Part shown: piece after piece, positions 12,758-21,970 of the stretch | Position numbering within the stretch: position 1 is the stretch's first letter | Layout of the letters: the number at the start of each line of letters is the position of its first letter | NCBI GenBank assembly: GCA_037974965.1 | Contig: JBBPFI010000014.1 | Coordinates: 1-64,000, forward strand | DNA length: 64,000 nucleotides | Source of the DNA: Dacryopinax spathularia | Lineage: Eukaryota; Basidiomycota; Dacrymycetes; Dacrymycetales; Dacrymycetaceae | Direction: 5' to 3' | Program-made: the position numbers and the translations under genes | Notes under the pieces: model-generated | Database searches by the model: none | What the model was told of the DNA's origin: nothing | The model's input: the letters and a program-made list of their open reading frames with translations, nothing else

Positions 12758-12787
12758 TCACGTGATCCTCACGTGATTGTCATGTGA
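12758..12787. promoter_or_regulatory. Three E-box-like sites at exact 11 bp spacing
   Basis: TCACGTGA at 12758, TCACGTGA at 12769 and TCATGTGA at 12780. CACGTG is the classical site of bHLH regulators. The 11 bp period puts all three on one face of the helix, 32 bases upstream of the gene 2 ATG, so they are likely its promoter operators. Confidence 0.65.
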
Positions 12788-12818
12788 CCTAAGAGCGTAA
12801 GTCCATGCAATTCGAGTG

Positions 12819-15800
12819 ATGGGTGCCCAAGTGCAACTTGTTCCTGTTCCACCATCATCACCAGTGTTCGGAACTGCACCATTGTTCGCAACTGCTTACT
12901 TAAGCAGTGGGGTGTATCCAGGTAAGTGGGACCGCTCTGGCTAGAACGGCACCACTGATTGCAAGATATCGATGGCAGAATGTCCAGCATCAATGGTTGG
13001 AACAATGACTTTGAAGAGGATCATAGTGATCTAGACGGCGAACCTGAAGAGGATGCAGAGTTGTTTCCTGATGACCTGCAGTACAACTCAGATGCTGAGG
13101 AGGACTTGTTACACGGCGCTGTGATAAGTACCTCACAAGATCAAGCTGGAGTTGGAGACACAACGCCTGAGTATGATGAAGTCGATCCCCGCTTGGTTGA
13201 TGATGAGGATGCTCCCACGCAAGCCGATGCAACCTTTTTTCAAGATGACGGTGATGGCTCCCGCACAATGCAAGACAATGCTCTCTCCCTTTCTGCGGCA
13301 TGGTTCAACGAACAGTTCGATCAGCATTCTACAGACTGTGAATGGCTACGCAACCAGCAAGTTGAAATCAACCTCCTGGACGAGACCAAGCCAGCCGTCT
13401 ATCGTCCATTGGAATGGGCAGCCAACATCAAATGGCAGAAACCACGGCTTTTCCTGGACTGCATTGGTGCTATCTCAGCAATGCCAAACTGGGATGCAGC
13501 GCTACCACCCGATGGAACAGTATCAGATGATGTTTGGCTCACCATTCACCCCAAGGACTACAAGCGCAAATTGCGAGACAAGCATGCATTTATTGGGTTT
13601 CCATGGATGGGGCATTACTTTCACGTTGGAATATGCCAAAATCGCCTCTGCGGCTTTGCTTTCCGGCATAAGGATGAAGCAATGAGAAGACGCCCGGGTG
13701 TGCCATCCTCTTCTGTCTTCGAGCGACGGATGAAGCAGTTTCGCACATTCCTATGTCATGCTCTCAGCACCATGCAACAACACTCGATTTTCTGTGAAGA
13801 TGAGTTTGCCTTCATGGATGAGAGTGTATCATCATATCTGTGGGTTCGATTAGTGACATCAGAGAGCTGTGCTAACCTAAACGCAGGGAATTGGGAGAAG
13901 TGCACCTTGATCTCCATCAGCTACGGTTGCTGAATGAAACTTGGATCGCACGCTATCAGAGCTGGGCCAGACGTGCACCATGGCGTGATTCTGACAACTA
14001 TTTTGGAGATTTTGAGCCATTTCTCGTCATCCTGAAATATGGCCAAAACGTTGAGGTTGAGCTCACGCGTGAATCTTGGGAGAAAATGCAAGTATTATGG
14101 GAATCAAAGTACAGTATGGAGAAGATTGGACGGTTCACTGTTGCCCTTGCGGTGGTTCAGGAGTAAGTGGGGCCGTTCTGGTCCGAGCCGCACCAGTGAA
14201 CCCCTGTTCTGATTCCTCAAACAGGGCCACCGATAGTGAAGGACGTCCCATTGGGATTGTAGCGGACAGCCAACGGTTTATGAAGCAATTCGAGCAGCGA
14301 AATGGCCTCCCGCGCAAAGTCAAGATGTTTCCACTTGCATTTACAAAAACAGCTTGCAACATTCAGTCAGATACGCTGCCAAACTTTTTGGCTACCGACT
14401 TGGAGGTCATCAATAGCAAAGTGCTGGGGGAAGAGGCTGGTAACAGTCCAGTACCGGTTCGTGCAGCCAGCTATCAGATCTATGCTTGTCCCAAGATCAA
14501 GCTTCGAGCAACCGCACAGAACCGGAATGATCTACGGCTGGGCCGCACCACCGCAGCTGCTGTGGGCTTTGGCCAAAATGGTGCCAAAGGCCTGGCTGCA
14601 CGGCAGCTCATGAACCGAATTAACCGCAAAACACCGTATTGGCGTGTCGCAGAGCGATTGCTGAATGGAGACACCTTGATAGGCGTCCGATCGGAGTCAG
14701 AGTATGTCATGTTCCCGCATCTTTTCCCTCAAGCCAAGCGAAACATCAAGTGAGCACTGTGTTTATACTGCGTGTCACGGCCCTATACTGACACATTCAC
14801 AGAGGCATTGTTGGGGTATTGAGCACAATTGCCCTGGCTTATTTCAAACAAGCAGGTGCTTTTAGGGATGGTTTATTGCCATTCCGGTATGGAGTATGTG
14901 TGTCTGCTTTGCCTGCCTGCTATTGCTGATGTTGGCCTGAAAGATATGGCCAAAATTGATGCTCTCATCGGCTTACATATGGAACGTTACACTTGAGCGG
15001 CTGTGGAGTGATCTCCTGGAACAAAGTAATCATGGTATTCATCCTGCACGTTGGACTGTGGTGGAAGCCATTTCCATTTGTGAACGTAACATCATCCTTG
15101 CACAGTCTGGGAACCAAATCGTGATGGATGGTCAAGTGTACCTTGCATCCGGCATGCGAGAGCAGTTTCGCCTCACCGGCTTCCCAACAACCACTGAAGA
15201 GTTCTGGCCTTGCGATAAGGTCCATAGCCGCATGTCAATTGCTGCCAATATGTGGCCACAACGTCGTGATGGCTCCGGTTTCCCACTTCTTGGATATTGG
15301 GCAGCTCTGAAGAATTGGGGTGTCACTACTGCTGAAGTGAGTCTGGATGCAATATGGAATTGTCAATGACTGACACTCCAGCAGGAATATGTGCAGAGGG
15401 CAACATTGCAGCTTGTAATGGATCGGCTCTACAACACGACCAAAGATACCCCTCTCAACCGCCGCAATGTAGCCTGCAAACAGGTTATTCAGGGGTTACT
15501 GGCTGAAATCAAGCCTCACATCTTGGCCCGGGGTTCAGCGCAACTTCGGCGGCTGAAACGAGCTGCAGAAGGTCAGCGTGATCTGACACCAGATGAAGCA
15601 CTGGCAAGGGCAGCCATGTTTGAGCGGCAACTGCAAGCATTGAAACGGTGGAGTGAAGAACCAGGTGGCTGGGACCGCAAGCAAGGTCACCGTGCTATCC
15701 TGCTTGCATTGGGCACTGGAACACCCGCGCAGCCCAGCTTCCCATGGTCAGAAGCATCCAAAACGATTGCGATCAGCACCATAACTGGCAACCTCTGGCG

Positions 15801-17155
15801 TCAAGCAAAAGAACTGGATCCTCCTGGGGTACCGGTCACATCACCGCATAGTCCTGCAGTGCGAACATTGCGTGCTGCAATTACAATGTTGGAACCACAA
15901 CATGCCACTGCACTCAGTGGGGACTTCAGCACATGGATCCGCAAAGGTCTCGAACGTGCTTTTGCTGATGAGCATGTTGATCTTCTACCATGGGCAATCA
16001 GCGGGGCATACCCAAACCCAAGACACTGGGTGCGCGTAACCTACCAGTCTGAGCCTGGTCCAAGGAAAGCAACTGTCAAAGAAGATGAAGAAGATTCAGA
16101 ACCAGAGGATCCAGAAGAAGCACTTGAAGCACATGCTGAACGTCAACAGCGCCTTGACATGGAATCGGGTGAAGAATGGTTTGCACAAGACCCGATGAAT
16201 CTCAACTTCTACTCAATTGCACTTCACCGTACACGATTGTCAGAAGAGATGCGTGAAGGAATCAGCAATCTGTGTAGCGGCAAAGGGGTTCAAGCGCAAG
16301 GCATGGATTATGCAAAGGCATTCACATTGATTCGCAAAGTGCTTGAAGACAATCTGGAAGACCCGGTGCATCAATTGTTCATCTTTCTTGCAACCCTTTT
16401 GGCACGCATTCATCCTAACTATCACTACGAAAAACCAACTCCCGCTGCAAAGGCCAACTGCACGACACCCTTTCAGGTCCGCATCGAACAAAACCGGTTG
16501 GTCGTCAAAGATGACATGGAAAGTGCAGCCAAACGAAAGCGTCGCAAAGGTCAAACGAAAATTGGTCCTATCATTTCAATTTTTTTGCTCTATTGTGTTT
16601 ATCGGCATCACAACATGGAGCATCTGATTCTCAAGAAAACCAAGGTGCCCTTGGATCACTTCAAAGAAAAGGTTCATTGTGAGTACAGTTGTTTATAGCA
16701 ATGATATATGTCCACTGACACTTTTCATTACAGCAAACAAAGGCCTTAGCTTACCTCTTTTCTGCAACCTTGGTCTTTATCAAGTGATTGGCACCGACAC
16801 TCGCTTGCTCTCAGGTGGCTGTCCTGAGGCAGGGAACTATCGATTCAAGACCCGTGATGATCTATTAGAGGATTGGTTGATGCTGCAGCGTCTTTGGTCT
16901 GCTGCAGACTATGCAAGGGTATTGGAAGAGCTACTGGGAACAAAGGAAATGCAACGGTACCAGGCACGAAACTTACTTCGACCGCCTCCAAGCTCGTTTT
17001 CAGCCACTGCTGTCACTTTGGCAGATACTCGTGAAGCCACAGCAGTTCCTTCAGGCTCATCAAAACGCAAACAATCCGAGGCAGAGCTCTTATCAAGGAT
17101 TGCAGCTGAGAAGCGACGGAGGGGATTTGGGTCAACTGCAAACTCGGCGTGGTGA
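12819..17155 (+). CDS. Unknown 1325-aa protein, gene 2 of the telomere-flanked unit
   Basis: Eight exons join in frame to 1325 residues: 12819-12921, 12966-13839, 13887-14162, 14225-14749, 14803-14893, 14944-15336, 15385-16678, 16734-17155. The start at 12819 is chosen because splicing the palindromic intron at 12922 fuses this exon in frame to the long second exon. The first ~130 residues are acidic. A compact region follows (FIGFPWMGHYFHVGICQNRL) with Cys and His but no standard zinc pattern. The middle is rich in Arg and helix (ARGSAQLRRLKRAAEGQRDL), and an acidic linker EDEEDSEPEDPEEALEAHAE lies near residue 860. The C-terminus has KRKQSEAELLSRIAAEKRRR, probably a nuclear signal. I see no polymerase, helicase, transposase or integrase motif that I can name. 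Together with gene 1 it fills the interval between satellite and buried telomere. Confidence 0.75.
12922..12965 (+). other. Palindromic intron 1 of gene 2
   Basis: 44 bases, phase 1, donor GTAAGT, core CGCTCTGGCTAGAACGGCAC, branch-like CACTGATT, acceptor GCAAG. It is the shortest member of the family, made up almost entirely of the palindrome. Confidence 0.75.
14163..14224 (+). other. Palindromic intron 3 of gene 2
   Basis: 62 bases, phase 2, donor GTAAGT, degenerate core GCCGTTCTGGTCCGAGCCGC, acceptor AAACAG. Removal joins ALAVVQE to ATDSEGR in frame. Confidence 0.75.
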
Positions 17156-17331
17156 ATTAGATTAACGGTTTCTTGTCGAAGTACTACCTTCAACATGATG
17201 TACTTCATACTGCTGCTTCAACAGTCAGCATAGCACATGTTCAACCAATGTAGCAGGATACCTTCAGAAGACGTGCTGAAACAATATAGATACATGCAGA
17301 TAAAAAGGTTACCATGAGCTTCAAGTGTACC

Positions 17332-17366
17332 AAGTGGGGCAGTTCTGAAGCGAGAGTCACCAGTTG
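17332..17366. repeat. Decayed palindromic-intron copy next to buried telomere
   Basis: AAGTGGGGCAGTTCTGAAGC followed by GAGAGTCACCAGTTGAT resembles the core of gene 2 intron 3 position by position. It lies outside any gene, about 50 bases before the internal telomere tract. Confidence 0.55.
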
Positions 17367-17413
17367 ATGTGTCGGCTGATAGCATGATTGCCAGTGCAAT
17401 TGCCCTGGTTTAC

Positions 17414-17541
17414 TACCCTAACCCTAACCCTAACCCTAACCCTAACCCTAACCCTAACCCTAACCCTAACCCTAACCCTAACCCTAACCCTAACCCTAAC
17501 CCTAACCCTAACCCTAACCCTAACCCTTACCCTAACCCTAA
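17414..17541. repeat. Internal (buried) telomere tract (CCCTAA)n
   Basis: About 21 copies of CCCTAA with one variant (CCCTTACC) near the right end, in the same orientation as the terminal telomere. Such a tract 17.4 kb from the tip marks a former chromosome end or a telomere-targeted insertion. Confidence 0.95.
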
Positions 17542-17775
17542 GATGAGACGGGCGGTGACGGTGGATCACCTGAAGAGGACACATCCAGGATGAAGCGATG
17601 AAGGCGGACGAAGACGAAATCAACGACGAGTAGAACCTGCGGGAGGAAAAGGGGTGCGCACAACGCGATATCCACCTAATCAGGCAGCCGTAATGTACTG
17701 TGTACTGTACATGCCACTGTATTTCCACTAGCATACGCCTTTTGTAATGTACAACCCGGCCTTAGAGGCCCTGTA
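17542..17775. other. Spacer right of buried telomere
   Basis: About 230 bases without a gene. The GACGGGCGGTGACGGTGGAT stretch right after the telomere has words similar to the GACGGAG repeats that follow. Confidence 0.5.
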
Positions 17776-18005
17776 ATGCTCACTGCGACGGAGCAAGCCG
17801 TCCCTGTGACGGAGCTCCCTCTCACCGCGACGGAGTAAGCCGTCCCTGCGACGGAGCTTCCTCTCACCGCGACGGAGCTCCCTCTCACCGCGACGGAGTA
17901 AGCCGTCCCTGCGACGGAGCTTCCTCTCACCGCGACGGAGCTCCCTCTCACCGCGACGGAGTAAGCCGTCCCTGCGACGGAGCTTCCTCTCACCGCGACG
18001 GAGTA
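17776..18005. repeat. GACGGAG repeat cluster 1
   Basis: At least three tandem units of CCGCGACGGAGTAAGCCGTC, CCTGCGACGGAGCTTCCTCT and CACCGCGACGGAGCTCCCTC. It lies downstream of the F-box-like gene and next to the buried telomere, unlike the other clusters, which lie upstream of genes. Confidence 0.9.
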
Positions 18006-18128
18006 GCCCATCGGAACTGCCTCTCACTTGGCGCTCAAGCTCACTTCTCGTGACCCAGTTGTTTTCGCAGATCACGGAACAGCTGGCAAAGCATTCATTG
18101 TCTTATGCTACACATACATTTCAGGCTG

Positions 18129-19694
18129 TTACAGGGTATGATAGGGGTTGGGCAACGCTGCGATCAATCGCCTGTGCCCATCTGAAAACTTTTGCTGGAG
18201 CACGTTCTGTACCTGGGACACTCTCCGCTCGACCAGCGGATCGGCATACACCGTTCCGTTTGGCCATATTGTTTTGACGATGGTGCGGGTGTGTGCATGA
18301 TTGATCGCTGGATCGGTGCGCAAACGCACCAGCACAGAGCGAGGATCCGGCTCGATGTCCGTCCAGAGCAGTGCATGGTCACAGACGACCAGCTCTAGCC
18401 GGGCCAGATGGAAACACCGCTCCTTCAGGAGGGGGATGACCTCCAGAGTCGTCCCAAGCACGGTCATGGGACCGATCGATCTTGATCGATTGGGCCAACA
18501 GATAATCAGCTCGCCCAGGTCAGGCCAAGCTGTGAAAAGGGCATCCCAAGCCGCCAAACTCATCGTCATCGTTCCTGATTGGCTCGCCTCGAATGCAAAG
18601 CCAAAGGCAAAGGACCGTATGGCACGGCAGGCAGCCAATGGGAGAAGATCGTCGCCAATCAGGCAGCTCTCGCTCTCCACCGCTTCAATTATCACTCCGA
18701 CATGCAGCTCTTCCAGGCCCCCGTGATGGCTGATCGCCTCGAACATCGGTCGCCACGGTCCGCCAACATCGGGTTCCTCCGAAACCATAGGCCGGATGAG
18801 AACGGTGAGCGAACGGAGGACCGGACTCGATTGGAAGCAGGCGAGCAGGACCAGGGCCGCCTGGCGATTGCAAGGACCAATTTCGAGCTGCTCCAGGACG
18901 GACCACCGTCCCGCCACAAGCGTCGGTCCAGTCGAAAAGAAGCAGACGCGTGCATTCCTCCATCTGTCTCGCCCGAGATGTGCATCGAGAAGGTCCAATG
19001 GGGGATCGCAGAGGTCGATAGAACGAATCGCAGGCATGATGGTCTGCAGAGCGGGCAGAGCGTCGGCCCAGAGCTCACGGGAGCTGGCGTGGAGCAGGAG
19101 TTGGTGCACGGGGAGTGGACTGTCGAGAGAGAAGCCGAGGATTGGGCACCGCAAATCCACGTCAAGCGTCTCCAGCTGAGGGAGTCGTGGGAGCCAGGCC
19201 ATGATCGCCGCCAGCATCATATTGCTCGTGCACCGCACTTGCAAATGGCGTAGCCGGGCCAAACCCTGCGGCACGAGCGCACACATTGCCAAAATCTGGA
19301 GAGCGGGCACTTCGGTGCACGCTACCGAGACGCCGCGTAGCCGCTGCACCACAAATCGAAACCCGTCAGTGGGCAACAGGATGTTGTTTTGCTATGTACA
19401 GACGTCAGCTAGGTTCTCAACAGACGGGCCTGTCCTACTACTCACCGATTGGTCGTGCCTTCTAAGCAGGCCCATCAACCTCTCTGGACGCCACACTCCG
19501 GTCCACTCGAATTGGAGTGCACGCACGATGCCATACCAATGCGAGCAAACGAGCACAAAGTTGGCATAAGCATCGCGGCGCTCGCCCCAGTTGACCTGAA
19601 CAAAGACAGCCCTGAGCAGTTCGTCAATCAGCAAGACTCGGTGTGGGGGCATGGTGAAGGTCGCAGGGAGAGAACAGCCGGGTCGCTCGTCCAT
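18129..19694 (-). CDS. F-box/LRR-like protein
   Basis: Two exons, intron 19392-19445, start ATG at 19694; about 503 residues. Residues ~15-60 (PHRVLLIDELLRAVFVQV through CSHWYGIVRALQFEW) look like an F-box: a Leu-rich helix, then a VCSHWY segment resembling the usual VCRxW. The rest is a long Leu-rich region with irregular repeats (LARLRHLQV, LPQLETLDVDL, LEQLEIGPC, LRSLTVLI, LEELHVGVI, LGELIICW), as in the degenerate LRR half of basidiomycete F-box proteins. Such proteins serve as substrate adaptors of SCF ubiquitin ligases, a huge family in agaricomycetes. It is the outermost gene of the cassette. Unlike most of its neighbours it has no GACGGAG cluster directly upstream. Confidence 0.7.
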
Positions 19695-19881
19695 CGCGCC
19701 GGGCCCATTTTTTTTATCTCGCACAGCCCCAGCCGATCATGGTTGCCAATAGGGCCATCTCTGCAAGAATCTCACCCAAAAAAAGCAAGTAGACCGGTGG
19801 CTGATCATATAGAGCGTTACATCACACGATCTACACAGTGTGGTACACACAGGAAAAGGATCGTCCATGGCCCGACTTATC

Positions 19882-21677
19882 CTAAGTTCCCGCCGATCCT
19901 CCTCCAAGCACCCGCCCAAGCAACGCGCGATTGACAGCCAGCGCTTCCTCAATCTCTTTGCTCTTCTCAGATAGGGCTTGGGAGGTAGCCTCAATCCGGG
20001 CGATTGTACGGGCAATCTCTCTGTACAACCGATTCATGTCCTCCAACTCTTGCTTCCTCTGGACCTCTGCTTGCTTGATTGACTCAAGACAAGCCTCTAA
20101 CCGTTCAATTCCCTCTTTTAGATCGCGTTGGTCTGCAGACATTCCGTCAGAACGGACCACAACACGACCCTCTTTCCGACGCACCTTTGTTGGCTTCCCC
20201 GTCCACCCCATTCAACGGTGCAGCGATCACAGGGCGACCCCCCTTAGGTCTTGCCCCAGCAGGTTTCACTGAGGCGGACTGTGCACCACCAGTTTGGACT
20301 TGCGCTGGTGGTGGTGCCTGTGCATCTACAAAGAATCAGCGTCTGACCCAGCCCCAATCACACGGCCTTAGTACCCGGCTTCGGTGATCGCTTCTGCTGC
20401 GCCTTCTCTGTTGTCTTCCCGGCCCTTCTAACCTCGATGACCTCTTCCTCCCTCGATTGCCCTGCCTGGACAGGGGCTGCAGGGGCTGCTTGTGCATCTA
20501 CACATGATCAGCGTCTGACCTAGCGCCGATCACACCGTCTTACCTGGCTTCCCAGACTGCTTGTCATCCACCTTGTCTTTCGTCTTGCCGGCCGTTCTCC
20601 CCTCGATGACCCCGGCATCCGCTTCTACCTCCTCCTCCCTCGGTTGGCCCGCCTGCATCGGAGCTGGCGGTGCTGCCTGTGCATCTGCACATGATCAGCC
20701 TCTTGACCTACCACCGATCACAGCACCTTACCTGGCTGCCCCGACTGCTCATCCGACTGCTTCTCCTCCTCCTCCCTCGGTTGGCCCGCCTGCATCGGAG
20801 CTGGCGGTGCTGCCTGTGCATCTACACATGATCAGCCTCTTGACCTACCACCGATCACAGCACCTTACCTGGCTGCCCCGACTGCTCATCCGACTGCTTC
20901 TCCTCCTCCTCCCTCGATTGGCCTGCCTGCATCGGAGCTGGTGCTGTCTGTGCATCTACACATGATCAGCCTCTTGACCTACCACCGATCACACCGCCTT
21001 ACCCGGCTGCCCCGACTGCTCATCCGACTGCTTCTCCTCCTGCTCCCTCGGTTGGCCTGCCTGGATCGGGGCTGGCGGTGCTGCCTGTCCATCTGCACAT
21101 GATCAGCCTCTCGACCTACCACCGATCACACCGCCTTACCCGGCTTCCCCGACTGCTCATCCGACTGCTTCTCCTTTGCCTGGTCAATCGTCTTGGCGGC
21201 CGTTCCCCCTCCCATGGCCCGACGCTTTGCACCAGCTTGTGCCGATTCCTCTTCCCTCTTGCGCTTCTTTCCAGCCTGGATGACCTGCTCCAACAACGCC
21301 TCATTTGGACCCTTCCACGTCGCCATGTCATTCTTCCACTTCTCCCTCATATTCCCCAGGAGTTCCCGCCACAAAACTGGGATCGCCCCCTGCAAACCAG
21401 GCGCCTTTGCCACTTTCGCCTGCACCCCAGTCATCAGCCCAATACTTTGCGGACGGCAAGGCAAACCCGCCAACCATGATTCGTTCCGCCAAGGTCGACT
21501 TGCCCTTCTGCACATAGAGGTCAGACAGGAAAGGCCTCATGTGTCTCGCGTACTCACAGCATCCTTCTCAGAAAACCAGTCGATGAGCGAGTCCTGTGGC
21601 CCGTGCTGGTATCTGCTCAACAGAGTAAAAAAAACCTTGTCCTTCTCGATGTCCTTTATCGTCAATGCCGCTTCCAT
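19882..21677 (-). CDS. Low-complexity/coiled-coil protein with amplified exons
   Basis: Multi-exon gene, start probably the ATG at 21677 (MEAALTIKDIEKDKVFFTLL). After introns near 21.55 and 21.42 kb comes a helical, basic region (WRELLGNMREKWKNDMATWK, then GKKRKREEESAQAGAKRR, NLS-like). It is followed by a chain of short Gln/Glu/Ser/Gly exons (reading like KQSDEQSG) separated by near-identical introns (20.3-21.1 kb). The last exon encodes a coiled coil (ERLEACLESIKQAEVQRKQE onward) ending GRVLGGGSAGT. RPKGGRP just before it is AT-hook-like. The splice into the last exon is not resolved, so the exact protein is uncertain. GACGGAG cluster 2 lies about 100 bases upstream of the start. I do not recognise the family; a nuclear scaffold role is only a guess. 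Confidence 0.55.
20326..21160 (-). repeat. Tandemly amplified exon-intron unit
   Basis: Six introns share the words (plus strand) GCATCTACACATGATCAGC, CTTGACCTACCACCGATCAC and CCTTACC. They alternate with short exons that are themselves similar (TCCTCCTCCCTCGGTTGGCC, CTGCATCGGAGCTGGCGGTG). The innermost units repeat every 134-137 bases and one spacing is 188. Whole exon-plus-intron blocks were therefore duplicated in tandem. Confidence 0.85.
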
Positions 21678-21772
21678 GGGGGGTTGGTACACTTGTGAGA
21701 GGCGTGTGTAGTAGAGTGAGACGACGAGCAGAACCGCGGTCGATGACAAGGGTCTTCTCCCCTTTTTTGATA

Positions 21773-21899
21773 CCGTGACGGAGATAGTAAATGCACCGCG
21801 ACGGAATCAACCTCTGCGGGAGCTGTCTCACCGCGACGGAGCTGTCTCACCGCGACGGAGCTGTCCGACCGCGACGGAGCTGTCCCACCGCGACGGACT
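21773..21899. repeat. GACGGAG repeat cluster 2
   Basis: Five GCGACGGA units spaced 18-19 bases (CACCGCGACGGAGCTGTCTC). The cluster lies immediately upstream of the gene that starts at 21677 and downstream of the gene that ends at 21971. Confidence 0.88.
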
Positions 21900-21970
21900 T
21901 ATGTGGCTACAAACCCTCTAGAGGACATAATTGATCTCATACAAATCAACAATCGCGTCGCACTATCTAC

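Noticed and set aside
12819-17155. Helitron-type replication protein for gene 2
   Set aside because: A phrase like YVMFPHLFP recalls Helitron proteins, but there is no HUH motif, no Pif1-type helicase and no Helitron end sequence.
17357-17734. Open frames encoding Pro-Asn or Arg-Val repeats
   Set aside because: They are translations of the CCCTAA tract in different frames, not genes.
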